Below, one piece after another: positions 52,770-61,012 of a stretch of 64,000 nt of DNA. The first letter of the stretch is position 1. Each line of letters opens with the position of its first letter. A program made the translations under genes and the position numbers. The stretch is from Gammaproteobacteria bacterium (GTDB lineage Bacteria; Pseudomonadota; Gammaproteobacteria; Coxiellales; Coxiellaceae), in the NCBI GenBank assembly GCA_030425685.1, contig JAUIAD010000006.1, positions 1 through 64,000 on the forward strand, read 5' to 3'. The notes beneath the pieces were generated by a model, which was not told where the DNA came from, did no database searches, and saw only the letters and a list, made by a program, of their open reading frames with translations.

Positions 52770-54260
52770 TTATCCTCGTAAAAAATTATGATGGTATGCT
52801 TTAGCAAACGTACCTTTAAGTTGTTGGTAGAGTTCATTAAAAATAATTTGCTGGCGAGCAAAGCGTTGTTGTCGTTCTTCGCTAGGTTTAATAATATGGT
52901 CAATAGGGCTGGGTGGAAAGGCATTTTCAATGCTGCAATCAGGGTGCAATGCAAGCCAGGCGAGTCGAGCTGCACCATAAGCGGCGCCTACTTCCCCTGT
53001 TTTATAATAAGCCAATGGTTTTTGTAATGCTGCGCTGAGAATTTCTCCCCAGTAATAACTTTTGGCGCCACCACCAATCACTGAAATTTCATCAATGGCT
53101 ACACCCGCTTGTTCCATGGCTTGTTGCCCTTGTGCTAATGCAAAAGCAACGCCTTCTAAAGTAGACTGTGCTAAATGATGGGCTTTAGTATTATGTGTCA
53201 TGCCAAAAAATACACCGCGCGCATAAGGGTCATTGTGTGGAGTTCTCTCGCCAGACAGGTAGGGAAGAAAAATAGGTGTGTCGGTTGATTCATTTTTGTG
53301 CGCTTCATCAAGCAGCGCACCAATATCACGGCGTTGTAATAGATTGGCTAGCCAATCTAAGCAGCACGCTGCACTTAAGTGTACGGTCATCTCGTGCCAC
53401 GTATTGGGTAAACAATGGCAGAAGGTGTGTACCGTCGCTTCAGGATTGGGGTGGTAATCATTATCTGCGACAAAATAAACGCCGGAGGTGCCCAGTGATA
53501 AAAAGGCGCGCCCTGGTTGTGTTACGTTAACGCTAATAGCGCTGGCGGCATTATCACCACCACCGGCGACAATCTTAGTAACTTTGGGTACGCCAAAAAG
53601 CTCTGCTACGTCAGATGAAATGGTGCCGGTAATGTCAGTGCCTTCATGTAGTGTAGGCATTTGTTTTATGGATAGTTTGGTTGCCGTTAACATTTCTTCA
53701 GACCAGCAGCGATCCTTAACATTTAGCCATGATGTTCCAGAAGCATCAGACAGGTCTGTCGAAAAGTCACCACTTAAGCGAAAGCGCAAATAGTCTTTTG
53801 GCAATAAAACTTTATCAATTTGTGCAAAGATATCAGGCTCATTATCGTAGACCCATAATACTTTGGGTGCGGTAAAGCCAGGCATAATTAAGTTGCCAGA
53901 AATGGTTTGTGCTTTGGGTTCACGTTGTAGTAGTGTTTCGCACTGCGTCATGGCGCGGCCATCGTTCCATAGCATGGCGGGGCGTAAAATATTACCGTGC
54001 TTGTCGAGCAGTGTAGCGCCGTGCATTTGCCCAGATAAACCAATGGCACGCAAACTACTGAGCGCCTTGCTATGTGATTTTTTTAATGTATTTATTCCTG
54101 TTACAGTTGCTTGCCACCAATCCTCAGGATCTTGTTCAGACCACAGTGGTTTGGGGCGCGAGATCGGTAGAGCGACGGTTTCTGTGCTAATAACCTGGTG
54201 CTCTTCATTCATCAACAGAATTTTTACACCCGATGTGCCAAGATCAATACCAAGGTACAT
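52770..54260 (-). CDS. xylB: Xylulokinase
   Basis: FGGY carbohydrate kinase of 496 residues phosphorylating D-xylulose to xylulose 5-phosphate for the pentose phosphate pathway. N-terminal [49 protein letters not shown], then the C-terminal actin-like ATP site ([53 protein letters not shown]). Between xylE (14 bases upstream) and xylA. Confidence 0.95.
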   Translation of the reverse strand: MYLGIDLGTSGVKILLMNEEHQVISTETVALPISRPKPLWSEQDPEDWWQATVTGINTLKKSHSKALSSLRAIGLSGQMHGATLLDKHGNILRPAMLWNDGRAMTQCETLLQREPKAQTISGNLIMPGFTAPKVLWVYDNEPDIFAQIDKVLLPKDYLRFRLSGDFSTDLSDASGTSWLNVKDRCWSEEMLTATKLSIKQMPTLHEGTDITGTISSDVAELFGVPKVTKIVAGGGDNAASAISVNVTQPGRAFLSLGTSGVYFVADNDYHPNPEATVHTFCHCLPNTWHEMTVHLSAACCLDWLANLLQRRDIGALLDEAHKNESTDTPIFLPYLSGERTPHNDPYARGVFFGMTHNTKAHHLAQSTLEGVAFALAQGQQAMEQAGVAIDEISVIGGGAKSYYWGEILSAALQKPLAYYKTGEVGAAYGAARLAWLALHPDCSIENAFPPSPIDHIIKPSEERQQRFARQQIIFNELYQQLKGTFAKAYHHNFLRG

Positions 54261-54274
54261 GTTTATTTTCCTGC

Positions 54275-55678
54275 CTATTTTCCAAGTTTTCGTGCAGGTT
54301 TGCCTGCATATAGATTTTTTTCAATATCTTCGAGCGTCACACCTTTTGTTTCTGGAACAATATGGTGAATAAAAAATAATGTTAGCAGACCAATAATGGC
54401 ATAAATTAAGAACGTGCCGCTGGCCGATACTGATTCAATTAGTAGCGGAAATGTAATCGCCACTAGCCAATTCGAACCCCAGTTAACACAGGTAGCTAGG
54501 CTGGAGCCAAAGCCTCTGACCTTTAGCGGAAAAATCTCAGAGATCATTAACCACATAATGGGTCCAAGACTAATGGCAAAGCCGGCGATAAAAACAACCA
54601 TGCTAATTAGAGACATCCATTTTAGCACCGAAGAGTCAGCATGTAGGTAAAAAGACAGGCTAAGTAGCCCTAAGCTTAGTGTCATCGCAATGGTGCCAAT
54701 ATATAGCAGCGGTCGCCTGCCCAAGGTGTCAATTAACGGTAAGGCGATAACGGTAAAAATAACAAAAATAGCGCCAACACCCATGGTAGCTAAAATAGCC
54801 GTAGTGGCAGCGTGAAAGCCAGCCATATTAAAAATAGTGGGTGCATAGTAAAGAATGGTATTAACACCCGTGACTTGTTGTAAAAACGCAAGACCTGCGG
54901 CAATCAGCAGAGCGGGCCGTACGTGTTTTGAAAAAAGCATTTTCCAGCTTGCTTTGCCAGAGCTTTCTTGTTGTTTCGCTAGACTTGCTTTGATTTGACG
55001 AAACTCATCGCGTGCTAGCTTTTCATGACCGCGAATTTTTCGCAAAATCATTAATGTTTCTTGTTCATTGCCGCGAGATAAAAGCCAACGAGGGCTGCGT
55101 GGTAAAAAAATCATGCCAATTAATAATAATAGAGCGGGAATAGCACCAGCCATAAACATCGCGCGCCAATTTTCTGTGCCTGCATAATGATAGTCAACAA
55201 GGTAGGAAATAAAAATACCGACGGTAATGGCCAGTTGATTTAATGATACGAGGGCGCCACGTCGTTTTGGCGGTGAAATTTCTGAAATATATAAAGGGGC
55301 AATGTAGGAAGAGATGCCAATGGCAATACCAACGATCACACGCCCAATGACAAGTAGCTCGATAGAGTGGGCAAGGCTAGCGATGACGGTGCCGACAATA
55401 AAAATGATCGCGTCAATAACAAGTAGCCTTTTTCGTCCAAATAGATCCGATAAACGCCCGCTAAAAATAGCACCGAACAGCGCACCAAACAAGACGCTGC
55501 TAACAACAACGCCCTTGGCTTCTGGGCTTAGGGCAAATTTTTGTGTGATAAAAAGTATGGCGCCGGAAATAACGCCAGTATCATAACCAAATAAGATGCC
55601 GGCAAATGCAGCAATAAAAACAATAATAAGATAATAATTTGTGGAGGAGTGGGTAGGAGCTGTGTTGGATGCTGACAT
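54275..55678 (-). CDS. xylE: D-xylose proton symporter (MFS sugar porter)
   Basis: Major facilitator superfamily sugar porter of 467 residues with 12 predicted helices. Diagnostic motifs: GYDTGVISGAI in helix 1, GRLSDLFGRKR between helices 2 and 3, IAPLYISEISPPKRRGALVS, FLPRSPRWLLSRG before the central loop, ITGVNTILYYAPTIF in helix 7 with the sugar-contacting Gln and Asn, and PETKGVTLEDIE at the end. Substrate is inferred as xylose from the operon. First gene; the operator-like repeat and probable promoter lie just upstream. Confidence 0.92.
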   Translation of the reverse strand: MSASNTAPTHSSTNYYLIIVFIAAFAGILFGYDTGVISGAILFITQKFALSPEAKGVVVSSVLFGALFGAIFSGRLSDLFGRKRLLVIDAIIFIVGTVIASLAHSIELLVIGRVIVGIAIGISSYIAPLYISEISPPKRRGALVSLNQLAITVGIFISYLVDYHYAGTENWRAMFMAGAIPALLLLIGMIFLPRSPRWLLSRGNEQETLMILRKIRGHEKLARDEFRQIKASLAKQQESSGKASWKMLFSKHVRPALLIAAGLAFLQQVTGVNTILYYAPTIFNMAGFHAATTAILATMGVGAIFVIFTVIALPLIDTLGRRPLLYIGTIAMTLSLGLLSLSFYLHADSSVLKWMSLISMVVFIAGFAISLGPIMWLMISEIFPLKVRGFGSSLATCVNWGSNWLVAITFPLLIESVSASGTFLIYAIIGLLTLFFIHHIVPETKGVTLEDIEKNLYAGKPARKLGK

Positions 55679-55742
55679 CGAGACCTCTTCTGATTATATT
55701 ATGCACAATTCCTACGTAAGATTTACTTCCTTTATCGATCAA

Positions 55743-55761
55743 GGTAGTTAAAAATACTACC
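55743..55761. promoter_or_regulatory. Operator-like inverted repeat upstream of xylE
   Basis: GGTAGT and ACTACC flank seven bases (TAAAAAT), about 65 bases before the xylE start. A minus-strand TATAAT (55693-55698) lies downstream of it. No xylR-type regulator gene is in the window. Confidence 0.35.
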
Positions 55762-55798
55762 ATAATGTTAGTGCTATGTGTAATTTGTTGTATTGGCT

Positions 55799-55875
55799 GT
55801 CATCCCAGCGACAGCTGGGATCTTTATGACATGGCAGCGGCATTAAGAGACCCTAAGTCAAGCTCAGGATGGCAT
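55799..55875. repeat. Interspersed palindromic repeat, family B copy 2
   Basis: ATCCCAGC (55802-55809) pairs with GCTGGGAT (55814-55821), then ATGGCAGCGGCATTAAGAG, then a decayed second hairpin ending CTCAGGATGGCAT. It is closely similar to 2967-3057. Sits between the xylE promoter region and the end of the phosphatase gene. Confidence 0.7.
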
Positions 55876-55881
55876 CAGTTC

Positions 55882-56559
55882 TTACATTTGTTGCTTATTT
55901 GTATTGATAATTGCACTTAGCTCAGAGGCGGTATCAATAACATGATCGGCATTCCAGCGCAGGGGATGGTTGCTATTATTGTTGGGATAACGATAGCCCC
56001 AGGTTGTAATCACTGAGGTCATGCCGGCTTTTTTACTGGCCTGATGATCCGATAGTGTGTCGCCAACATAGAGGCAGCGTGTGGGAGCAACGCCTGATTG
56101 TGCGCAGGCGTAGAGTAAGGGCGATGGATCGGGTTTTCGTTTTGGTAAGCAATTACCGCCGATAATGCAGGCGGCTCGTTCGGTTAGTTTGTAATGTTTA
56201 ACTAGAGGCAATGCCAGCCACAGTGGTTTGTTGGTGATAATGCCCCAGGTAATTTTTTTATTGTCGAGCTCTTCTATAATAGCATCCATGCCAGTGAAAT
56301 ACCTTGTTCTATCCGTGAGGCACTGTTGATAAGCAGCCAATAACTCCTGTTTGTATTGGTTAACTTTGTAATGCGATTTTTTAATGCCAAAGCCGTGACA
56401 AATAATACCAATGGAACCAAGACCGATGGTTGGGCGAATAAAGTCAAAAGGGCGCGGCTTATAACCGTGGAAGACTAAGACATGATTCAGGGCTGTGGCA
56501 ATATCCAGTGCGGTATCGAAAAGAGTGCCATCAAGGTCAAAAAAAACAGCATCTAACAT
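55882..56559 (-). CDS. gph: HAD-family phosphatase, phosphoglycolate phosphatase-like
   Basis: HAD hydrolase of 225 residues from the ATG at 56559, which falls one base after the ubiG stop; the frame extends into ubiG but the family start is MLDAVFFDLDGTLFDT. Motif I DLDGT has the nucleophile and the general acid Asp, motif II is GIITNKP, motif III has Lys in KRKPDPSPL, and motif IV is YVGDTLSDHQAS. The alpha-helical cap follows motif I. Phosphoglycolate is the usual substrate next to ubiG in gammaproteobacteria, but other phosphosugars or pseudouridine phosphate cannot be excluded. Confidence 0.85.
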   Translation of the reverse strand: MLDAVFFDLDGTLFDTALDIATALNHVLVFHGYKPRPFDFIRPTIGLGSIGIICHGFGIKKSHYKVNQYKQELLAAYQQCLTDRTRYFTGMDAIIEELDNKKITWGIITNKPLWLALPLVKHYKLTERAACIIGGNCLPKRKPDPSPLLYACAQSGVAPTRCLYVGDTLSDHQASKKAGMTSVITTWGYRYPNNNSNHPLRWNADHVIDTASELSAIINTNKQQM

Positions 56560-56560
56560 C

Positions 56561-57271
56561 TTAATTCTCTTTTTGGTAGCAGGCGACATAATTGACATCA
56601 ACATTGTTATCAAGCTCGAATGACTGACTAAATGGCTTATAACGAATACCAGATAAATTAACCAGGTCTAGTTTTGCTGTTCGTGCCCATGCGCTTAGCT
56701 CGGATGGTTTTATAAAGCTTTTATAGTCGTGGGTGCCTTTGGGTAGCATATTCATTACATATTCAGCACCTAGGATCGCTAATAAATAAGCTTTAGGGTG
56801 ACGATTCAGCGTTGAGAAAAAAATCTTGCCGTCTGGTTTGGCTAAATCAGCGCAAGCTTGAATAACGCTTAAAGGATCGGGGACGTGCTCCAAAAGTTCC
56901 ATACAGGTGACAACATCAAAGGTGCCAGCATACTGTTGTGCAAAGTCCTCGACACTGCTTAATTGATAATTTATATCAAGATTATTTTCTTTGGCATGTT
57001 CTTTAGCAACTTTTAGAACCTCACTGCTCATATCGATGCTAGAAAGTGTGGCGCCGGCTTGGGCTAGCGATTCAGATAATATGCCACCACCGCAGCCAAC
57101 ATCGAGTACGTTTTTTTGTTTTAGCTCAATATGTTGTTTGATGTAGGCAAGCCTTACTGGATTCATTTGGTGTAAGGGCTTCATTTTGCCGTTGGTATCC
57201 CACCAGTCTGCCGCAATGGCGTCAAACTTTTCTATTTCTTGTGGGTCGATATTATTTTTTGCTGTTTTCAT
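56561..57271 (-). CDS. ubiG: Ubiquinone biosynthesis O-methyltransferase
   Basis: SAM-dependent methyltransferase of 236 residues performing both O-methylations of ubiquinone. EIEKFDAIAADWWDTNGKMKPLHQMNPVRL is the typical opening, then NVLDVGCGGGILSESLAQ (SAM loop), GTFDVVTCMELLEHVPDP and KIFFSTLNRHPKAYLLAILGAEYVMNMLPKGTHDY, which is specific to UbiG. Its start overlaps the Hpt stop in ATGA and gph follows one base later, so all three are translationally linked. Confidence 0.95.
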   Translation of the reverse strand: MKTAKNNIDPQEIEKFDAIAADWWDTNGKMKPLHQMNPVRLAYIKQHIELKQKNVLDVGCGGGILSESLAQAGATLSSIDMSSEVLKVAKEHAKENNLDINYQLSSVEDFAQQYAGTFDVVTCMELLEHVPDPLSVIQACADLAKPDGKIFFSTLNRHPKAYLLAILGAEYVMNMLPKGTHDYKSFIKPSELSAWARTAKLDLVNLSGIRYKPFSQSFELDNNVDVNYVACYQKEN

Positions 57272-57612
57272 GATGAGTGGTTCATTACTGTTAAAATATG
57301 TTGTATTTCGTCATTTAATTGCGGGATTAACGCTTTAACGTTTTGGTCCTGCTTTGCGTTTGCCGCCTCTTCAAGTTGCGCCGCAATTTTTTTTAACTTA
57401 TGTGCGCCACAATAACTGCAAGAGCCTTGCAGGCGGTGGCTGGTATCTACCAAAAGTTTTTGCTTGTTGTTTTGATGGGCGTCATTAATGGTTTTTTGTA
57501 AACTCGGTAGCTCTAAGATAAACATATTTACCATTTCTTCGGCAAGTTGTTTATTGTTGTTATTAATTCTTAGAATATCGTCCCAGTCAATGGGGTCCGT
57601 TGTGTTATTCAT
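57268..57612 (-). CDS. Stand-alone Hpt phosphotransfer protein
   Basis: A 114-residue protein consisting of one histidine phosphotransfer domain. The signature HRLQGSCSYCGAHKLKKIAAQLE contains the phospho-accepting His59 and conserved Gly residues of the four-helix bundle. Such a protein shuttles phosphate between receivers and is the component missing from the hybrid kinase at 43673-46036. It sits between a cation transporter gene and ubiG with a 4-base overlap to ubiG, an odd place for a signalling gene. Which response regulator it feeds is unknown; none is in the window. Confidence 0.88.
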   Translation of the reverse strand: MNNTTDPIDWDDILRINNNNKQLAEEMVNMFILELPSLQKTINDAHQNNKQKLLVDTSHRLQGSCSYCGAHKLKKIAAQLEEAANAKQDQNVKALIPQLNDEIQHILTVMNHSS

Positions 57613-57616
57613 GGTG

Positions 57617-58534
57617 TTACTTCCTGCCGTTGCACGGCTGACACTCGATAATATCGGGTTCAGGCTGTAATGTGATATGAGTAATATTAAAGTCTTTTTT
57701 TAATAAAGCTTTAACTGCGGCCAAGATATCTTTCCAAACCGTCAGGTCGTGGATATCAATATGGGTTGATAAGGCAATCCGTCCCGATGATAAGGTCCAG
57801 ATATGCAAATCGTGAATATCTTTGACCCCTTCAATGGCTAAAATGGCATCGGTAACTTCTTTGGGATTAATATGGGCTGGTACGCCTTCCATTAAAATTA
57901 ACATGGATTCTCGTAATAAGCGTAAGCTAGATATCATAATTAAAATTGCAATTAAGATTGAGAGAATAGGGTCAATGGGCATCCAGCCGGTAACATAAAT
58001 GACAGCGCCAGAGACCAAGGCAGCAAACGAGCCTAGCATGTCGCTAATCACGTGCAATAATGCTGCGCGAATATTAATGGTGCGTTCGCCGCGTGTTAAC
58101 AGCCAGGCGACAAAAAGATTAACCACTAAACCAATGGCAGCAATAACCATAACGACGGTGCCATTGACATGCGTCGGGTGGCGGTGAATTCGTTGAAACG
58201 CTTCAACGATAACCGTTACCGACACCGCCAGCATTAATAAACTGCTAACCCATGCGGCAATAACTTCGGCGCGTCCTAGACCATAACTGTGTTTTTGGGA
58301 GGGTGGTTTTACAGAGACCCAGGCGGCAAAGGCGGCAATACCAAGAGCAACCGCGTCAGATGCCATATGGCCAGCGTCACTGAGTAGGGCTAATGATTTT
58401 GCCCACCAGCCACCAAACGCTTCAATCACAGCAAAAATAAGAATAAAGACGATGGCAATTAGCAGCATTTTGTGCGAAGAGCCAGCGCCATGTGAATGGC
58501 TGTGGTGGCTATGATCGTGGCTGTGTGCGTGCAT
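57617..58534 (-). CDS. Cation diffusion facilitator (zinc/heavy-metal efflux)
   Basis: CDF transporter of 305 residues. The ATG at 58534 begins a His-rich N-terminus (MHAHSHDHSHHSHSHG), a likely metal-collecting segment; earlier ATGs lie within sohB. Six helices follow, with metal-site motifs LLSDAGHMASDAVAL in helix 2 and LHVISDMLGSFAAL in helix 5 (Asp/His-rich ZitB/CzcD pattern). The cytoplasmic C-terminal domain has GVKDIHDLHIWTLSSGRIALSTHIDI. Zinc is the most likely substrate. It overlaps the end of sohB by 26 bases. Confidence 0.9.
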   Translation of the reverse strand: MHAHSHDHSHHSHSHGAGSSHKMLLIAIVFILIFAVIEAFGGWWAKSLALLSDAGHMASDAVALGIAAFAAWVSVKPPSQKHSYGLGRAEVIAAWVSSLLMLAVSVTVIVEAFQRIHRHPTHVNGTVVMVIAAIGLVVNLFVAWLLTRGERTINIRAALLHVISDMLGSFAALVSGAVIYVTGWMPIDPILSILIAILIMISSLRLLRESMLILMEGVPAHINPKEVTDAILAIEGVKDIHDLHIWTLSSGRIALSTHIDIHDLTVWKDILAAVKALLKKDFNITHITLQPEPDIIECQPCNGRK

Positions 58535-59531
58535 AGCTTCCGCCCAGTTGATCATAGAGGTTGATAGCACTGCTGCTTAGACGTTGCGACAGAGATTTTT
58601 TCAGTTTGAAATTAATTTCAAAAATGTCTGTGTCTTTGCTTCTTGTTAGCAAAAAGTCATCACTGGTTCTAAGCTCATCAACGAGAGCAAGGTCGTAAGC
58701 AAGGCTGCCGTACCAGTGCTCGCCGGTAGCTACTTTTTGTATATCAACGTCACTGCGATGCATTTTAATAAAAGACTTAAAGAGGTCGTGGGTTTCATCA
58801 ACCTCTTGCTGCATTTTATCGCGGCCGTCTTTGGTGTTTTCACCTAGCACTGTTAAGGTTCGTTTATATTGTCCTGCCATGATTTGTTCGAAGTCGATAT
58901 TGTTCTTCTTTAGCAGGCGATGAAAGTTGGGTAGTTGTGCCAAAACGCCAATCGAGCCTATGATCGAAAAGGGCGCAGCGATAATATAGTCAGCCACGCA
59001 GGCCATCATATAACCGCCACTAGCGGCAACTTTATCAACGGCAATGGTAAGCTTGATCTTGGCGTCTTTTATGCGTTGCAGTTGTGAAGCCGCTAAGCCG
59101 TAAGCGTTCACTAAGCCACCACCGCTTTCAAGGCGTAGGAGGACTTCATCTTCAGGCTTAGCTAATAATAGGAGAGCAGTGACTTCTTCACGTAAAGCAT
59201 TAACAGCTGAGGCGCGGATATCACCATGAAAATTCAGTACAAATAAGCGTTTTGCTGCGGGGGCATTTTTAGCTTTTTTTGCGGCGGCTTTTGCTGATTT
59301 TTTTAATTGTTTTGATGTTTGTTTGTCGTGAACCGCTTCTAAAAGAGTGTCTGTATACTCTTTGAACTTTTTATTTATCTTGGTAACTTCTAGTTTACCT
59401 TTCTGCTTTTTTTTATCTTTACTGCTCAAGGCAATAATACCGGCAACAGCAATGAGTATACCGGCAACAAGGCTAACCAGTTTCGCTAGAAAGAGACCAT
59501 AATCGCTTAAAAATTCCACACTTATCTCCAA
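58509..59531 (-). CDS. sohB: Protease SohB (S49 family)
   Basis: Inner-membrane serine protease of the signal peptide peptidase A family, 340 residues. An N-terminal helix (LAKLVSLVAGILIAVAGIIAL) anchors it, followed by a Lys-rich stretch and the ClpP-like fold. The Ser nucleophile is in DKVAASGGYMMACVAD and the Lys in AGQYKRTLTVLG; FNFHGDIRASAV-like and SGGGLVNAYGLA segments bracket substrate binding. In E. coli high SohB dosage suppresses loss of DegP. It is the first gene of the sohB-CDF-Hpt-ubiG-gph run. Confidence 0.9.
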   Translation of the reverse strand: MEISVEFLSDYGLFLAKLVSLVAGILIAVAGIIALSSKDKKKQKGKLEVTKINKKFKEYTDTLLEAVHDKQTSKQLKKSAKAAAKKAKNAPAAKRLFVLNFHGDIRASAVNALREEVTALLLLAKPEDEVLLRLESGGGLVNAYGLAASQLQRIKDAKIKLTIAVDKVAASGGYMMACVADYIIAAPFSIIGSIGVLAQLPNFHRLLKKNNIDFEQIMAGQYKRTLTVLGENTKDGRDKMQQEVDETHDLFKSFIKMHRSDVDIQKVATGEHWYGSLAYDLALVDELRTSDDFLLTRSKDTDIFEINFKLKKSLSQRLSSSAINLYDQLGGSYARTQPRS

Positions 59532-59584
59532 TGAAAATTTTTTGCTCTCATATTACCTGGTCTAAAAGCTAAAATAAACAGTGA

Positions 59585-60196
59585 TTAATGTTTAAGAAGA
59601 AGGGTCAGAACGCTGATGGTAATGGCTGCAGCCGCTACTGTAACGGCGCTGAGGCGAACCGTTAGCTGTAGAGACATTGTTTTCATTGTGTACTGCACTT
59701 CGCGGATTTCGTTCCATATTTTGGTTATTTCAGATTGGAACACATCTTTTGTGACGCAGTTGTCAACTTTTCTCTCAAGTTTGTCAAAACGGTTGTCTAC
59801 TTCAGCTTTGCGAATGATAAAGTCGTTTCTAAGTTCTTGGATTTCATTTTTTACTTCGGTTCTGAGTTCTTGGATTTCATTTTTTAATTCAGTTCTAACT
59901 TCTTGGATTTCATTTTTTAATTCAGTTCTAAGCTGTTGAATTTCATTTTTTAATTCACCTCTAACGCTTTTAATCTCACCTCTAACGCTTTTAATCTCAC
60001 CTCTGGTATCTTTAATCTCATCGCGTACATCGCGGATGTCATTTTTGGTGGCAATGTTGTCGTTTAAGGCCATTTCTACTACCTCAGTTACTAGGTGAAC
60101 ATGTGCCTCTGCTTGGTTGGCAGGGACACCGGTTTCTTCAAGCTCTTTGACGCATTTTAGCGTATCTACATTTAATTGAATAGCGGGCATGTTCAT
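59585..60196 (-). CDS. Membrane-anchored heptad-repeat coiled-coil protein (DUF1640-like)
   Basis: A 203-residue protein. The N-terminal 50 residues (QLNVDTLKCVKELEETGVPANQAEAHVHLVTEVV) resemble the conserved opening of DUF1640/CCDC90 proteins. Then comes a long coiled coil formed by three 7-residue GEIKSVR-type units and four 11-residue ELKNEIQELRT-type units. A helix at the C-terminus (LSAVTVAAAAITISVLTLLL) anchors the protein in the membrane with the coil in the cytoplasm. GGAG precedes the ATG at 60196. DUF1640 relatives in mitochondria bind the calcium uniporter; the bacterial role is unknown. Confidence 0.75.
   Translation of the reverse strand: MNMPAIQLNVDTLKCVKELEETGVPANQAEAHVHLVTEVVEMALNDNIATKNDIRDVRDEIKDTRGEIKSVRGEIKSVRGELKNEIQQLRTELKNEIQEVRTELKNEIQELRTEVKNEIQELRNDFIIRKAEVDNRFDKLERKVDNCVTKDVFQSEITKIWNEIREVQYTMKTMSLQLTVRLSAVTVAAAAITISVLTLLLKH
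59828..60019 (-). repeat. Coding tandem repeats of 33 and 21 bases
   Basis: Four 33-base units (about 59828-59956) and three 21-base units (59957-60019) lie back to back. Unit DNA sequences are almost identical (two of the 21-base units are exactly the same), indicating recent slippage or recombination. Both unit lengths keep the coiled-coil register: 7 residues, and 11 residues as in hendecads. Confidence 0.85.
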
Positions 60197-60319
60197 GTTT
60201 GTGACTCCATGAGGTTAACATGTTTAGGATAAAATGATGAAATAGAACTGTAGCAAAGAGTGAGGTGTAAAACACCTCGTAGTAGGCAAGTTTTTTTAAA
60301 TTAATGCTGTGGGGTTGTT

Positions 60320-60343
60320 AAGGGCGCAACGAGCAGCGCCCTT
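60320..60343 (-). terminator. Hairpin downstream of the histone-like gene
   Basis: AAGGGCGC and GCGCCCTT pair perfectly around an 8-base loop, starting 12 bases after the stop codon on the minus strand. The U-run is absent, so it may be a weak terminator or a 3' stabiliser. The stem resembles the arms of the family A repeats. Confidence 0.45.
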
Positions 60344-60355
60344 ATTAAAAGATAT

Positions 60356-60979
60356 TTATTTTTCCATATCGCCGTCAAGGGTCATTTCATTATGATCCGT
60401 TTCGTCCATTACAGCAGTAGTCATTTCGCTGTTATCACTGCTAGCGGCAGCGCTCATTGGTGCGGATGTGGTTGTAGGAGTCGTTTTTCTTTTTACGGGT
60501 GCTTTTCGTTTTTTTGCAACGGTTTTTTTCTTAGGCTTGCTTGCTGTTTTTGTGGTTGTTTTCTTTGCAGCTGCTTTTAATTCTCGGCGTAATTTGGCGG
60601 TTGCTTTTTCTTCTGTCGTAATGTGCGCTAGATTTGTTTTAATGGTTTGTGCAGCTGTTTGCAGATCTTGCACTTCTTTTTTTGCTTTGGCGAGATCTTT
60701 CTCAACGGCTTTCATTGCTTGCGCCGCTTTTTTCACTTGTTGTTTGCTTGCAGCAGTTGATTTCTTCTTGTTGTTTTTAACAGCGGTGGTATGTTTCTTC
60801 TTTGTGGCAGTAAGCTTGGTGTTGCTTTTAGTTAGCTTCGCTTTCGCTTTATCAATCGTTTTCTTGGAAGCGGCTACTTCTTTTTTAAGCTGCTCTTTTA
60901 GTTTTTTGTAAAGTGCATCAATCTGGGCGTGTGGGGTGTTGCTCGATGCTGTTTTTTTGGTTGGCTTTGATCTTGCCAT
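60356..60979 (-). CDS. Histone H1-like basic protein
   Basis: A 207-residue protein dominated by Lys, Ala, Thr and Ser. A helical N-terminal half (DALYKKLKEQLKKEVAASKK, AAQAMKAVEKDLAKAKKEVQ) gives way to a strongly basic segment KKTTTKTASKPKKKTVAKKRKAPVKRKTTP like histone H1 tails and AlgP. The last 35 residues are acidic (MDETDHNEMTLDGDMEK). It probably binds DNA or RNA; H1-like proteins in Coxiella and Chlamydia compact the nucleoid in the extracellular form. Low complexity makes family assignment weak. GGAG precedes the ATG at 60979. Confidence 0.7.
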   Translation of the reverse strand: MARSKPTKKTASSNTPHAQIDALYKKLKEQLKKEVAASKKTIDKAKAKLTKSNTKLTATKKKHTTAVKNNKKKSTAASKQQVKKAAQAMKAVEKDLAKAKKEVQDLQTAAQTIKTNLAHITTEEKATAKLRRELKAAAKKTTTKTASKPKKKTVAKKRKAPVKRKTTPTTTSAPMSAAASSDNSEMTTAVMDETDHNEMTLDGDMEK

Positions 60980-61012
60980 TTTTTTATCTCCAGTGTTGTT
61001 GTTGAATTGGAT

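Noticed and set aside
59828-60019. CRISPR or minisatellite outside a gene
   Set aside because: Unit lengths are multiples of three and lie inside an open coiled-coil reading frame.
60468-60911. 147-residue plus-strand hydrophobic frame opposite the histone-like gene
   Set aside because: Its Phe/Val/Ala composition is the complement of Lys/Ala codons. No start signal supports it.
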